DNA from: Alkalicoccus chagannorensis DSM 18086
GTDB lineage: Bacteria; Bacillota; Bacilli; Bacillales; Salisediminibacteriaceae
Direction: 5' to 3'
Length of the DNA stretch: 64,000 nucleotides
NCBI RefSeq assembly: GCF_000429725.1
Contig: NZ_KE386944.1
Location: 222,531 to 286,530 of the forward strand
The position numbers and the translations under genes are program-made. The notes under the pieces were generated by a model. The model saw nothing but the letters and a program-made list of their open reading frames with translations. It ran no database searches and had not been told where the DNA came from. Positions within the stretch are counted from its first letter, which is position 1; each line of letters starts with the position of its first letter. This document shows positions 8,374 to 20,095 of the stretch, piece by piece.

Positions 8374-8504
8374 AAAAAACGCCTCCTCTGATCCTAGCCG
8401 GTCAGGGAGAAGATGTCCCTGCAGCTGGCTGGCATGGCCTCTCGGCTTCAGCCCCTTTAGCTTTGCGTCACTGCATTTCTGCAGCTTTGCCTATGTGTGA
8501 GCTT

Positions 8505-8533
8505 AATATACATCTTTATGCCCATGAAAGCAA
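8505..8533 (-). promoter_or_regulatory. SigA-like promoter of the chemoreceptor gene
   Basis: TTGCTT (8528-8533) and TATATT (8505-8510) on the minus strand, spaced 17 bp. No SigD (TAAA / GCCGATAA) promoter was recognised. Confidence 0.5.
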
Positions 8534-8639
8534 TCAATATTTTAGATTTGTTGAGAAGTGAAACAGGTATTTATCCCTGCACAGCGGATATCGCTGCCGT
8601 CTTCCCCACGTGAGGAGGAGTCTGTGCCTCCGACGACGA

Positions 8640-8683
8640 AAAAAAAGCACCGGAAGGGAGATGACTTCCGGCGTCTTTTTTTC
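8640..8683 (-). terminator. Bidirectional terminator downstream of cheY
   Basis: CCGGAAG and CTTCCGG around GGAGATGA, with A/T runs on both sides. Confidence 0.85.
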
Positions 8684-8780
8684 AGGATGACAGCGCCAGC
8701 GTGGGTGGTCCTTTTGCGGAAAGGACATCAAGAACACAGCGGCAGTGGTGCTGCTCCTGCGTCACGACGCGTCGGTCGTG

Positions 8781-9143
8781 CTATTTACTCATGGCCTTCT
8801 CGAGCGATTCCTTGATCCGGGCTTCGTCGAAAGGCTTTACAATGAAATCCACGGCGCCTTTCTGAATAGCATCAACGACCATGTTCTGCTGTCCCATGGC
8901 AGAGCACATGACAACTTTGGCGGAAGGATCCTGTTCGCGGATTTTCTCCAGCGCTTCAATCCCATTCATTTCCGGCATGGTGATATCCATCGTGACCAGA
9001 TCTGGTTGATGTTCTTTATACATCTCGACAGCTTCCTGTCCATTCTCCGCTTCTGCTACGACTTCATAGCCCGCGTCGGTAACCATTTTTTTCAGCGTCA
9101 TCCGCATGAATGCAGCATCGTCGGTAATCAATAGTTTCGCCAT
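8781..9143 (-). CDS. cheY: Chemotaxis response regulator CheY
   Basis: 120-residue single-domain receiver. The acidic pocket D8/D9, phospho-acceptor D53 in TMDITMPEMNG, the switch Ser in CSAMG and the lysine of FIVKPFD are all present, and MAKLLITDDAAFMR matches the Gram-positive CheY N-terminus. The start chosen is this ATG; a GTG eight codons upstream overlaps the GGAGG site (9156-9160) and is unlikely. CheY-P binds the flagellar switch. Unusually it stands alone, not in the fla/che operon, next to a chemoreceptor on the same strand but separated by a terminator. It could be a second CheY or the only one. Confidence 0.85.
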   Translation of the reverse strand: MAKLLITDDAAFMRMTLKKMVTDAGYEVVAEAENGQEAVEMYKEHQPDLVTMDITMPEMNGIEALEKIREQDPSAKVVMCSAMGQQNMVVDAIQKGAVDFIVKPFDEARIKESLEKAMSK

Positions 9144-9917
9144 TTCGTCATACAGCCTCCTCAGCACAACCTCATATTGTGGGTATTAAGAATGATGCAT
9201 TATTGCGTTTCTTCCAATCGAAAGTCCTTTATTATTATGCCATACTTTCGAAAGAGAGGGAAGTCATCTGGGATAAATGTCTTTCGACAGGAGAAAAAAG
9301 ACGCAGAAAGGGGGATCATCTCTCTGTAAGGATTCTACTCCGGCAGTATCGAAGGTAAGCGTCAAAGAATACGTATCTTCAAGACACGTGCGCTTTATCT
9401 ATACTGAAAGCAAGCCAGTAGATAAGAGGCATGAGGTCAAGTCTGTTGTTGTTTCTATAAAAACAACAGAAATTATTTGGAATACGGAGGGACGCTCTGC
9501 TTCCGCTGGTCTGCCTCCGGCAGCCGGATCTTCGAATCGGCCTGATCCTCCCGGAGTCGCCGGCTTCGCGCCGCTCTTTTTTTAAAAAGCTCTGTGATTG
9601 TTTATTGTTGATAATGACAGAAAACGCCGCTGCAACTCGGCAGGCTTGCCGTGGAGGGAATCTCCAGCTTCCTCGGTCTAACGCCCTGCGGGATCTTCCG
9701 ATCTCCTTCTTCCACAGGCGTCCGCCGGTCTTCGCTGCGTCCTTCTGAAAGAGGGGAAGAAGGACTTGAAGACAAGCCCTGCGGAAAACCCGGCGCGGCA
9801 GGCACGCCAGCGCCTGATTTCCGTACGTATTCTTTGACGCTTACTATCGAAGGACGTTTGCTGATGCCAAAAAGCAGGAAAATAAGGGTTGTATGAAGAA
9901 AAAGGAGGAGAGGACGG
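9144..9917. other. 774-bp intergenic region, no gene recognised
   Basis: AT-rich near 9170-9260 (probable cheY promoter zone, boxes not clear), then GC-rich. Positions ~9610-9830 resemble the mosaic repeat material elsewhere (GAAGACAAGCCCTGCGG recalls GAGGACAAGCCCCTGAGC at 6431), but no full copy was aligned. A 102-codon open frame at 9277-9585 has no family features and no ribosome site. Confidence 0.5.
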
Positions 9918-10610
9918 ATGGCAGACGCATTCGCGAATGACTGGCAGGAAATTGTTGGCGGTGAAATGGAGAAATCGTACTTTCAGGAACTGAAGCAGTT
10001 TTTGAAGGAAGAGTACGAACAGCAGCGGGTCTATCCGCCAAAGCCGCTCATCATGAACGCCCTGTATACGACCCCTTACCGGAAAACGAAAGTAGTGCTC
10101 ATCGGACAGGATCCCTACCATGGGGAAGGCCAGGCTCATGGTTTGAGCTTTTCCGTCCGGCCCGGCGTGAACGTGCCGCCGTCATTGAAAAATATATTTA
10201 AAGAGCTTCAGGAGGATCTCGGGCACCCGGTGCCGCAGCACGGTTGTCTGCAGCCATGGGCGGAGCAGGGAGTGCTGCTGCTCAATACGGTCCTCACCGT
10301 CCGGGCTGGAGAACCGCAGTCCCATCAGGGAAAAGGATGGGAGACGTTTACGAACGAAGTCATCGATCAGCTCAACCTCCGGGAAGAACCAGTGATTTTT
10401 CTACTGTGGGGGCGATCGGCCCAGGCGAAGAAGGAACGTATTGATACGTCCCGTCACGCCGTGCTGGAATCCCCGCATCCGAGTCCCTTTTCCGCCAACC
10501 GCGGATTTTTTGGGAGTCGGCCGTTTTCGACAATCAACACCCAGCTCGAGTCATGGGGCATGGACCCGATTGACTGGGAGCTGCCGGTGACATGGGAGGA
10601 ATCAACGTGA
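9918..10610 (+). CDS. ung: Uracil-DNA glycosylase (family 1)
   Basis: 230 residues. It excises uracil from DNA arising by cytosine deamination or dUMP incorporation. The water-activating motif GQDPYHG is at residues 63-69 (D65), and HPSPFSA, the DNA-intercalation loop, is near 187-193. An AAGGAGGAG site precedes the ATG. Its stop overlaps the GTG of the downstream reductase (GTGA), indicating coupling. Position near sacA and ywdI/ywdK matches B. subtilis ywdG. Confidence 0.96.
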   Translation: MADAFANDWQEIVGGEMEKSYFQELKQFLKEEYEQQRVYPPKPLIMNALYTTPYRKTKVVLIGQDPYHGEGQAHGLSFSVRPGVNVPPSLKNIFKELQEDLGHPVPQHGCLQPWAEQGVLLLNTVLTVRAGEPQSHQGKGWETFTNEVIDQLNLREEPVIFLLWGRSAQAKKERIDTSRHAVLESPHPSPFSANRGFFGSRPFSTINTQLESWGMDPIDWELPVTWEEST

Positions 10611-11428
10611 AACACCTGCAGGATACTGTCAAGCTCCATAATGGAACAGAGATGCCGTGGGTTGGTCTCGGCGTCTACAAGGTCGATGAAGCAACCGAAG
10701 TCGAACAGGCCGTGGAAACAGCGCTCGAGACCGGGTACCGCAGCATCGATACCGCGTCTTTCTACGATAACGAGGCCGGGGTGGGCCGGGCTGTGAAGCG
10801 GTCCGGTGTCCCGGAGGACGAGATTTTCATCACGACGAAAGTATGGAATGACCAGCAGGGATACGAGGAGACGCTCCGCGCGTTTGAAGCAAGCCGGGAG
10901 AAGCTCGGAATGGATATCGACCTGTACTTGATCCACTGGCCGGTCAAAGAAACGTACCGCGACACGTGGCGTGCGCTGGAAAAACTGTATGCACGCGGGG
11001 ACGTCCGTGCCGTCGGGGTCAGCAACTTCGAGCCGCATCATCTGCAGGAGCTCCGGCAGGTATCCGATCTGGTGCCAATGGTCAACCAAGTGGAGTATCA
11101 TCCGTGGCTTGCCCAGAAAGAACTGCTCGAATACTGCCGAACGAACGGCATACAGCTCGAAGCGTGGAGTCCGTTGACGCGGGGCCGGAAGCTCGACGAT
11201 CCGATCGTCGGCAGAATCGCCGGGCGCCATGGCAAAACTCCGGCGCAGGTCATTCTCCGCTGGGATCTGCAGCAGGAGGTTGTCACGATTCCGAAGTCTG
11301 TTACGCCGGCGCGGATCCGGGAAAATGCGGACATCTTTGACTTTGAGCTCTCTGCGGAGGAGCAGCGGGAATTGAATGCGCTCGACGCCGGCATCCGGTT
11401 CGGGAAGCATCCGGACGAATTTGCCTGA
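10607..11428 (+). CDS. Aldo/keto reductase (YvgN-like)
   Basis: 273 residues from a GTG start that overlaps the ung stop, with GGGAGGA 6 bp upstream; an in-frame ATG at 10592 would lie inside the Shine-Dalgarno. The AKR tetrad is visible as D48, Y53 ([11 protein letters not shown]), K78 (TTKVW) and H110 (LIHWP). The NADPH-binding [13 protein letters not shown] is near the C-terminus. Closest general match is the AKR5 glyoxal/2,5-diketogluconate reductase group, which reduces reactive aldehydes such as methylglyoxal. The exact substrate is not determined. Confidence 0.88.
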   Translation: MKHLQDTVKLHNGTEMPWVGLGVYKVDEATEVEQAVETALETGYRSIDTASFYDNEAGVGRAVKRSGVPEDEIFITTKVWNDQQGYEETLRAFEASREKLGMDIDLYLIHWPVKETYRDTWRALEKLYARGDVRAVGVSNFEPHHLQELRQVSDLVPMVNQVEYHPWLAQKELLEYCRTNGIQLEAWSPLTRGRKLDDPIVGRIAGRHGKTPAQVILRWDLQQEVVTIPKSVTPARIRENADIFDFELSAEEQRELNALDAGIRFGKHPDEFA

Positions 11429-11515
11429 CTGTACGACGGGGTGGAACAACCGAACAGCGGCCGTGAACGAAGGCTTGCTGAGAGCGGCATCATAACGCAG
11501 AAAGGATGAGAAAGG

Positions 11516-12367
11516 ATGAAGACAGCATTTATTGGAACGGGTGTGATGGGCGCGGGCATGGTCCGCAACCTGATGAAAGGCGGCCACGAACTGATTCTGT
11601 ATACGAGGACGAAGGCGAAAGCAGACCCGCTGCTCGCCGAGGGCGCTTCCTGGGCTGACTCTCCAGCAGAAGCCGCCGCCGGAGCAGATGCTGTTATTAC
11701 TATGGTTGGGTATCCGGAAGACGTCCGTCAGGTGTATGATGAAATCATACCAGCAGCTTCAGAAGGAACGCTGCTGATTGATATGACAACCTCCCGTCCG
11801 GACCTGGCGGCAGCCATTGCCGCCGAGGCGGAGAAAGCCGGGCTGCACGCACTGGATGCGCCCGTCTCCGGAGGGGATACCGGAGCGCGGGATGGAAAGC
11901 TCGCGATCATGACAGGCGGCAGCACGCGTGCTTTCACTCTGGCCGAACCTTTGTTTCAGCTCATGGGAACGAACATCCAGCATCTTGGTGACGCGGGAGC
12001 GGGGCAGTACACGAAAATGGCGAATCAGATTTCGGTTGCCTCGATTATGATGGCAGTGAGTGAATCGCTCGCTTATGCGGACAAAGCCGGTCTTGACCCG
12101 CGGCAGGTGCTGGAGACGATCGAGACTGGGGCGGCAGGAAGCTTCGCGTTGACGAACCTCGGCCGCCGCATGCTCAACGAAGACTATGAACCCGGATTTT
12201 ACGTGAAACACTTCATCAAGGATATGCGGATTGCGATTGAATCCGCACAGGATATGGGACTGGAGCTTCCAGGATTGACGCTCGCGGAGAAGCTCTATAC
12301 AGAACTGGCAGAAAACGGGGAGGAGAATGCAGGGACGCAGGCGCTGATCAAAGCGTATCTCTCCTGA
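11516..12367 (+). CDS. NAD(P)-dependent beta-hydroxyacid dehydrogenase (YkwC-like)
   Basis: 283-residue 3-hydroxyisobutyrate dehydrogenase-family protein. The Rossmann dinucleotide motif GTGVMGAGM is at residues 8-16, the substrate-binding DAPVSGGDTGARDG near 119-132 and the catalytic lysine in YTKMANQ near 170. It reduces or oxidises small beta-hydroxy acids; substrate is unknown (YkwC of B. subtilis is the nearest remembered relative). It is separated by only 17 bp from the following histidine kinase gene, so the two are probably co-transcribed. Confidence 0.85.
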   Translation: MKTAFIGTGVMGAGMVRNLMKGGHELILYTRTKAKADPLLAEGASWADSPAEAAAGADAVITMVGYPEDVRQVYDEIIPAASEGTLLIDMTTSRPDLAAAIAAEAEKAGLHALDAPVSGGDTGARDGKLAIMTGGSTRAFTLAEPLFQLMGTNIQHLGDAGAGQYTKMANQISVASIMMAVSESLAYADKAGLDPRQVLETIETGAAGSFALTNLGRRMLNEDYEPGFYVKHFIKDMRIAIESAQDMGLELPGLTLAEKLYTELAENGEENAGTQALIKAYLS

Positions 12368-12384
12368 CCCGCAGGGGGGAGTCT

Positions 12385-14469
12385 ATGTTTCAACATTTAC
12401 GAGGAAAGCTGTTTGCGTTTATGCTGCTCGTTTCGCTCGGACCGATGCTGCTGATCGGTATCGCGGGCTTTACCGCGCAGCAGGAAGAGATGTCAGAAGG
12501 CGCCGAACAAGCGCTGCAGGACCAGAGCGGCAGGCTCTCGGATGAAGTCGGCCGATATCTGCAGGAGCGGATGCAGGATGTGGAATACTTATCACAGAAT
12601 CCGATCCTCCGCATGGGCAGTACAGGCGCCGAAGCATCCGGCACCGAGCTGGAGACGTTCCTCGAAACGCATGACATGTATGAGGACGTGTATCTTGCGT
12701 ACACGAGCGGCATCATTCTCACCGACGTGCACAGCGGCTTCCGTGGAGAAAACCTCCGCGACCGGCCGTGGTTTTCAGACATAACGTCGGGAGAAGCCGT
12801 GATCTCCCGCATGTACTACTCGGATCTGCGTGAGGAGCCGGTGATGGTCATGGCGGCCCCGCTGTATGACGCGGGCGGTCAATGGACGAGAATCATCATT
12901 CCGGCTTTCGATATCGAATCCTTTCACAGGGAAATGACAGGATTTTTAGAACGGGAAAGCGGCGCCTGGGAGACGGACAGCGTGCTGATGAACGAATCGG
13001 GCGAGGTCATTATCCACGAAGACATGGATCAGGTGCTCCGTGACAATTACCTGGAACAAAGGAACATCGAGCAGGCAGTGGAAGACGACGCGCTCGTCCG
13101 TGCGAATGGGGATGTTCATGCCTTTACATCGGTGGACAGCTTCCCGGGGTTTGACCATAACTGGTACATATCCGTCTCCGCGGCTGAAGAGGAGATGTTT
13201 GCCCCGCTGGATGCCCTGCTCCGGGACTACCTGCTCATTGCCCTCCTGGTGCTGCTCGGCGTCATTCCGGCGGTGTTCTGGCTCTCGAGCAGGCTGACGG
13301 TGCCTGTCCATCAGCTCATGGAAAAAGCCGCTGCTCTTGCTGCCGGACGGGAGCCGGTGCCCGCTTTTAAAGGCACGTACGCCGAGATCACCCAGCTGAA
13401 CGAGACGTTCGATTCGATGGCAAACGAAATCAAAGACCGCGAAGAACTGCACCGGCGCTCCACGCTCGTACTCGAATCAACAGACAACGGCGTGTTCTCC
13501 TTTGAAGCAGCTTCCGGCAGCATCACGCTCTGGAACCGGCGCTGCCGCAGCATGTTCGGTCTCGACAAGCCGGATACCATCGCCGATATCGCAGCAGCTT
13601 CCCCGGCGTTCCGCACGCTGCTGCCGTCGCTGTCTTTCTCTGCCGGCAGTACCGAACGGGAGATGAAGCTGGAAGAGGACGGCTCCGTGCGGACGTTTAC
13701 AGTTTCGACCACCCCGCTGGACGGGGCGGAGAAAGAAGAGTGGCTCGTGCTCTTTTTTGATATGACCGACAAGCGGAACATGGAGCAGGAGATGGTCCGG
13801 TCGGAGAAGTTGAAGGTCATTGCCCAGATGGCGGCCGGTTTTGCCCACGAAGTGCGCAATCCGCTGACGACCATCCGCGGGTTCATTCAGCTGGCCCATG
13901 AGAAGCAGGAGCCGATCGGAGAAGCGTATTATTCGCTCGTCATGGAAGAGATCGACCGGGTGAACAAGATCATCCATGAACTGCTGCAGACGGCAGATCC
14001 GGACCCGGATACCGAGGTCACGGTGATCGATGTCAATCGCGTGCTTCACGATGTGATGGCGCTGCAGGAGATGCAGCTGCGCTCCCGTTCGATTTCCTGG
14101 GTGCAGGATCTCGATCCGCAGGTGCCCCAGGTTTTCGCCGACGAAGGGAAACTGAAACAGGCGCTGATCAACCTGATCCAGAATGCGGTGGAAGCGATGC
14201 CGGCAGGCGGAGAGCTGACGATACGCACGTTCCCGAAGGAGGAAGCGGCGGCGGTCGAAATTGAAGATACCGGCATCGGCATGGATGAGGACACGATGGA
14301 CAAGCTGGGCACCCCCTTTTTCACGAAGAAAGAGACGGGAACGGGCCTCGGCCTGACGGTGAGCTACGGTCTGGTGGAGGAGATGCAGGGCCGGATGGTG
14401 GTCGCTTCCCGTCCGGAAGAGGGGACATGTTTTCAGATGATGCTTCCGGCTTATGATCCGGCCGGATAG
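12385..14469 (+). CDS. Membrane sensor histidine kinase (Cache-HAMP-PAS-HisKA-HATPase)
   Basis: 694 residues. TM1 ~10-29, an extracytoplasmic double-Cache-like sensor ~30-280, TM2 ~282-303, HAMP ~304-356 and PAS ~358-468. The dimerisation helix carries H488 in FAHEVRNPLTTIRGFIQL. The ATPase domain shows the N box NLIQNAVEAM, G1 EIEDTGIGMD and G2 GTGLGLTVSYG. The H-box sequence resembles the KinA-KinE sporulation phosphorelay kinases, which also lack a partner regulator next to them, as here. Function in Spo0F phosphorylation is inference. It lies 17 bp after the YkwC-type gene and has a GGGGGAG ribosome site. Confidence 0.88.
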   Translation: MFQHLRGKLFAFMLLVSLGPMLLIGIAGFTAQQEEMSEGAEQALQDQSGRLSDEVGRYLQERMQDVEYLSQNPILRMGSTGAEASGTELETFLETHDMYEDVYLAYTSGIILTDVHSGFRGENLRDRPWFSDITSGEAVISRMYYSDLREEPVMVMAAPLYDAGGQWTRIIIPAFDIESFHREMTGFLERESGAWETDSVLMNESGEVIIHEDMDQVLRDNYLEQRNIEQAVEDDALVRANGDVHAFTSVDSFPGFDHNWYISVSAAEEEMFAPLDALLRDYLLIALLVLLGVIPAVFWLSSRLTVPVHQLMEKAAALAAGREPVPAFKGTYAEITQLNETFDSMANEIKDREELHRRSTLVLESTDNGVFSFEAASGSITLWNRRCRSMFGLDKPDTIADIAAASPAFRTLLPSLSFSAGSTEREMKLEEDGSVRTFTVSTTPLDGAEKEEWLVLFFDMTDKRNMEQEMVRSEKLKVIAQMAAGFAHEVRNPLTTIRGFIQLAHEKQEPIGEAYYSLVMEEIDRVNKIIHELLQTADPDPDTEVTVIDVNRVLHDVMALQEMQLRSRSISWVQDLDPQVPQVFADEGKLKQALINLIQNAVEAMPAGGELTIRTFPKEEAAAVEIEDTGIGMDEDTMDKLGTPFFTKKETGTGLGLTVSYGLVEEMQGRMVVASRPEEGTCFQMMLPAYDPAG

Positions 14470-14473
14470 CTGC

Positions 14474-14507
14474 GTAGAACAAAACGGCTTCGCGCTTTTG
14501 TTCTATG
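14474..14507 (+). terminator. Inverted repeat after the kinase gene
   Basis: TAGAACAAAA and TTTTGTTCTA flank CGGCTTCGCGC. The stem is AT-rich without a separate T run, so termination is possible but not certain. Confidence 0.5.
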
Positions 14508-14573
14508 CTGGATTGCTGTAGGATACAAAGTAGGACAATAGGTACTGATACTATAAAACCGAGGTGAAGCAGA

Positions 14574-17078
<2,505 letters not shown>

Positions 17079-17153
17079 AGACAGGCAGCGGGGGCGGCTC
17101 ATCCAAGGATGGACCGGCCCCTGATGCGCGAAGGGGAAAAGGAGAAGATCGTT

Positions 17154-17483
17154 ATGGATATTCCAGCAAAACTGGTCGTTGAGAAAATGGAATCCGAGCT
17201 CGCGCGGTTGAAAGAAACGCTGGATGACAGCAGTGCCGGATCGTACCGGGATCATGCCCAGTCGTTGAAAACGTACTGCGAGCTCCTGCTGGAATCCCAG
17301 CATACCGGCACGTACTACAAAGCACCGCCGGTACAGCATGCATCCCCGGAAGACGTGCGGCAGCCGCAGACGCCGGCGGAGTCGTACAAGCCGGGAGCCG
17401 CTGCAGAAAAGCAGCCGAAACAGCGGCCGTCGTTTTACGACGAAGGCGATAAGCCGGAAAGTGACAGCCTGCTCGACTTTTGA
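17154..17483 (+). CDS. ywdI: YwdI family protein (DUF5327)
   Basis: 109 residues. AAAAGGAGA ends 8 bp before the chosen ATG (MDIPAKLVVEKMESEL); an in-frame ATG 45 bp upstream has no ribosome site. A short helical N-terminus (~1-45) leads to a low-complexity Pro/Gln/Lys-rich tail ending in SLLDF. This matches the YwdI family of Bacillaceae, whose function is not known. Neighbourhood with ung and ywdK supports the assignment. Confidence 0.75.
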   Translation: MDIPAKLVVEKMESELARLKETLDDSSAGSYRDHAQSLKTYCELLLESQHTGTYYKAPPVQHASPEDVRQPQTPAESYKPGAAAEKQPKQRPSFYDEGDKPESDSLLDF

Positions 17484-17518
17484 TGTCATCGACACGTTGA
17501 AACCAGCGTGCATCGTTA

Positions 17519-17662
17519 TTTCTAATGGCTATGTTATCGTTCGTTGTTGATTTCATCCGCTTTCGGCGGACGCTTGCTCAGGGGCTTGTCCTCAACTATC
17601 CCTTGAGCGTCGCCGCCTATCGCTGCTTTCATCAAATAACAACATCAAGTTTTAACAGCGCT
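17519..17662 (+). repeat. Long dispersed repeat, copy B
   Basis: Near-identical to the reverse complement of 6290-6506 but lacking its 39-bp internal hairpin segment. A fragment of the same right end recurs at 38588-38653. Confidence 0.8.
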
Positions 17663-17671
17663 TTTCTAATA

Positions 17672-17715
17672 AAGAAAGCTGCCTTTCTGGATGGAGCCAG
17701 GAAGGCAGCTTTCTT
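17672..17715 (+). terminator. Strong bidirectional terminator
   Basis: AAGAAAGCTGCCTT and AAGGCAGCTTTCTT form a long perfect stem with CTGG/CCAG continuing it. It separates ywdI from the convergent acetyltransferase gene. Confidence 0.85.
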
Positions 17716-17890
17716 AGCATGTATGAAAGTATAGAGTGTCATCAAAGGCAGGCAGAGCACTCTACCTGCTTACGACATCTTTGCCGCTTGCTGGGTAGAA
17801 ACGTTTGGTCACGTTTTTGGCTGCAGTCGACGAGGTTCAGATGCGAGTCGACAGGCTTTGTGTGAGCAGCCTTCTCCTCCTGCTCTATCC

Positions 17891-18508
17891 TCAGGAGAAA
17901 TCAGGGTTCCGCCACTCCACCAGCACCCCGTAGTTCCCGGATTCTTCATCATCCAGATAGTCCGGGATGGCCTCTACGATATGCAGCCCCTGCTTCAGCA
18001 TAAAGGAGAGCACTTGATCTTTTTTCTCCCCGGCTGCCACGGCTTCCAGATACGCGTCGATACCAAGCTCCTGTCCCTGGAAGTCCGGAATGCGGGCGCC
18101 TGCTACGTACCGGCGGAGACCGAGGCGTCGTACCAGGTCAAAACGCGCCTGATACAGCGCACCTGCAGCGCCGGCTCCCCGGAACGACGGCCGCACGCAC
18201 AGATCAATCCCGTACAGCGTATCCCCGTCCGGATCGTGCGTACCACGGATATATCCGTCATCCGCCACTTCCTCCCACGTATGATGCCCGTTTTGCAGCG
18301 TCGTCACGAGCGAAGTCGCCGACCCCGCCGGCTCCCCATCTGCAAACACCATCATCCCCCCTTCGGGAAACGTGGATACGTGTGCCTCGATGTGCTCCCG
18401 CGACCACCACAGCTCCTCAGGAAACGGGGGCGGAAAAGCTTCCTTCTGTATCTGCAGCAGGGCATCAAAATCAGCGATTGTATACGGACGAACGGTTAGT
18501 TCCGGCAT
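17891..18508 (-). CDS. GNAT-family N-acetyltransferase
   Basis: 205 residues with the GNAT core. The N-terminal strand LTVRPYTIADFDALLQIQ is followed by the acetyl-CoA pyrophosphate-binding motif A, VRPSFRGAGAAGALYQARFD (~107-126). An extra insertion (~140-170) precedes the C-terminal strand. The acceptor substrate cannot be predicted. It is transcribed alone, with an AGGAGGTG site before the ATG, convergent with ywdI. Confidence 0.8.
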   Translation of the reverse strand: MPELTVRPYTIADFDALLQIQKEAFPPPFPEELWWSREHIEAHVSTFPEGGMMVFADGEPAGSATSLVTTLQNGHHTWEEVADDGYIRGTHDPDGDTLYGIDLCVRPSFRGAGAAGALYQARFDLVRRLGLRRYVAGARIPDFQGQELGIDAYLEAVAAGEKKDQVLSFMLKQGLHIVEAIPDYLDDEESGNYGVLVEWRNPDFS

Positions 18509-18677
18509 GTAAGCACCTCCTGAATAGTCGTCCCTTCATTATAGTAGGACGTCGGCGCAGGCGCAAAAGAGAGCCCGACAAAGCGAGAGACAGAGCGGGT
18601 TCACATTTTCTCCATTCCTGTCCGGGCCGAATCCTGATAAGATAGACGAGAGACTCTACGGAAAAAGAGGGATATCT

Positions 18678-19055
18678 ATGCAGTTATTTTTGATTATCGG
18701 AGGCATCATGGCCTTTTTGTTTGTTGCGATCGGTGCATTCGGCGCGCATGCGCTGGAGGCGAGACTCGAAGAACTCGGCCGGACCGCCACGTTCGAGACG
18801 GGTGTGCAGTATCATATGATCCACGCCCTGGCGATCGTCGCTGTCGCCATCCTGACGCAGCACTTGGAAGCTTCCGGCCTGCTCTACGGCGCCGGCTGGG
18901 CCTTCACAATCGGCATCATCATTTTCTCCGGCAGCCTCTACGTGCTGAGCCTGACCGGCATCGGCATCCTCGGTGCGATCACCCCGATCGGCGGCCTAGC
19001 CTTTCTCACCGGCTGGGTGCTGCTCGTGATTGCCGCTGTTTCAGGCGGCGCGTAA
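18678..19055 (+). CDS. ywdK: DUF423 membrane protein YwdK
   Basis: 125 residues with four hydrophobic helices and the family signatures GAFGAHALEARL (~18-29) and FETGVQYHMIHALA (~40-53). It is a small inner-membrane protein of unknown function. Length is standard, and the neighbourhood with ywdI and hemQ matches B. subtilis. Confidence 0.88.
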   Translation: MQLFLIIGGIMAFLFVAIGAFGAHALEARLEELGRTATFETGVQYHMIHALAIVAVAILTQHLEASGLLYGAGWAFTIGIIIFSGSLYVLSLTGIGILGAITPIGGLAFLTGWVLLVIAAVSGGA

Positions 19056-19117
19056 CCAAACAGAGGTTCAGCAGCCAAGCTGCTGTACGCTCCAACGCTT
19101 GATGCTTATACGATACA

Positions 19118-19158
19118 AAAAGAGCGCCGTCTCCCTGATAAAGGAACGGCGCTTTTTT
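19118..19158 (+). terminator. Rho-independent terminator after ywdK
   Basis: AGAGCGCCGT pairs with ACGGCGCT and is followed by six T residues. Confidence 0.85.
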
Positions 19159-19161
19159 CAT

Positions 19162-19250
19162 AGTATAGGAATGTATACGTGTTCATACAAGAAGCCTGCA
19201 GCGATGCCGCACACCGTTCCGACCTAAAGGCGCTCTGCGCCCTTTGTTCT
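19162..19250 (+). repeat. Short dispersed GCCGTTCCGA-type element (copy 3, long form)
   Basis: GTATAGGAATGTATA, then TTCATACAAGAAG, then CACACCGTTCCGACC and AAAGGCGCTCTGCGCCC. The same four blocks in the same order occur inverted at 34788-34881. Confidence 0.7.
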
Positions 19251-19279
19251 GACGTGCAGATGACGGCCAACGTGGTGGA

Positions 19280-20023
19280 TCAGACAGCAAAGAGCGGCTT
19301 CACGTCGTCTTCACTCATCGTCTTTCCGACGTAAAAGGTACCGAAGTCGCCATATCTGGCGCTGACTTCGTCAAAGCGCATTTCATAGACGAGCTTTTTG
19401 AATTCCAGCACGTCGTGCGCGAAGAGCGTCACGCCCCATTCCCAGTCGTCGAATCCGACAGAGCCGGAAATGATCTGGCGCACTTTCCCTGCGTACTGCC
19501 GGCCGATCATACCGTGGGAGCGCATCATGCTGGACCGCTCTTCCATCGACAGCATGTACCAGTTATCGTTGCCCTGGCGGCGTTTGTCCATTGGATAGAA
19601 GCAGACATACTTCCATTTCGGCAGAATCGGTTTCAGCCGTGCCTGAATCTCCGGATCTTCGTTTGGATCTTTTTCTGCCGGAAGATAGTTACTCAGTTCT
19701 ACTACAGAGACATAGGAATAGGTCGAGGTCAGGAACTCTGCCAGCCGTGTTTTGTTGAACTGCTGTTCCAGGTCCATCAGCTCGTCCATCGTCGGACGGA
19801 GCCAGAAAAACATGATGTCTGCTTTCTGTCCCATAATCTGATACATGCCGTGACTTCCTTCGAGCTTGTCCTGTACGCTGGACCATTCCTGCTGCAGATC
19901 GAGGAACTCCTGTAAAATCTGATGCCGCTCTTCTTCCGAGATCTTCTTCCATTCTGCCCAGTTCACTTTGCGCAGGTCGTGGTAGCAGTACCACCCATCC
20001 AACGTTTTTGCCGGTTCTGCCAT
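19280..20023 (-). CDS. hemQ: Coproheme decarboxylase HemQ
   Basis: 247 residues of the chlorite-dismutase-like HemQ family, which converts Fe-coproporphyrin III to protohaem b with peroxide in the Gram-positive haem pathway. Recognisable blocks are [15 protein letters not shown] at the N-terminus, [20 protein letters not shown] (~57-76), [17 protein letters not shown] (~146-162) and the C-terminal [13 protein letters not shown]. Length is normal. It lies next to pta as in B. subtilis ywfI. A SigA-like promoter sits immediately upstream (20064-20093). Confidence 0.95.
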   Translation of the reverse strand: MAEPAKTLDGWYCYHDLRKVNWAEWKKISEEERHQILQEFLDLQQEWSSVQDKLEGSHGMYQIMGQKADIMFFWLRPTMDELMDLEQQFNKTRLAEFLTSTYSYVSVVELSNYLPAEKDPNEDPEIQARLKPILPKWKYVCFYPMDKRRQGNDNWYMLSMEERSSMMRSHGMIGRQYAGKVRQIISGSVGFDDWEWGVTLFAHDVLEFKKLVYEMRFDEVSARYGDFGTFYVGKTMSEDDVKPLFAV

Positions 20024-20063
20024 ATTAGGTCACTCCATTTCATCATCTAATCTCACAGGGACC

Positions 20064-20093
20064 ATTATACAAGGCAGAGCGTACAAAAGCCAA
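20064..20093 (-). promoter_or_regulatory. Probable hemQ promoter
   Basis: On the minus strand, a perfect TATAAT (20064-20069) with TTGGCT (20088-20093) 18 bp upstream. Confidence 0.5.
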
Positions 20094-20095
20094 AT

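Larger units (their letters stand above)
8374..8780. other. Intergenic region between chemoreceptor and cheY
   Basis: 407 bp with the chemoreceptor promoter (8505-8533) and the terminator of cheY (8640-8683). Nothing else coding or repeated was recognised. Confidence 0.6.
17484..17890. other. Intergenic region with long repeat and terminator
   Basis: 407 bp holding copy B of the long dispersed repeat (17519-17662) and a strong terminator (17672-17715). The rest shows nothing recognisable. Confidence 0.7.

Noticed and set aside
9277..9585. 102-codon frame in the cheY-ung gap
   Set aside because: No ribosome site, low-complexity end, no recognisable domain.
10454..11587. 377-codon frame antisense to the aldo/keto reductase
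   Set aside because: Shadow of a gene with a complete AKR tetrad.
17525..17734. 69-codon frame within the long dispersed repeat (also seen in copy A)
   Set aside because: The shared start MAMLSFVVDF appears only because the DNA repeat is shared; the frame has no ribosome site and its end differs at random between copies.
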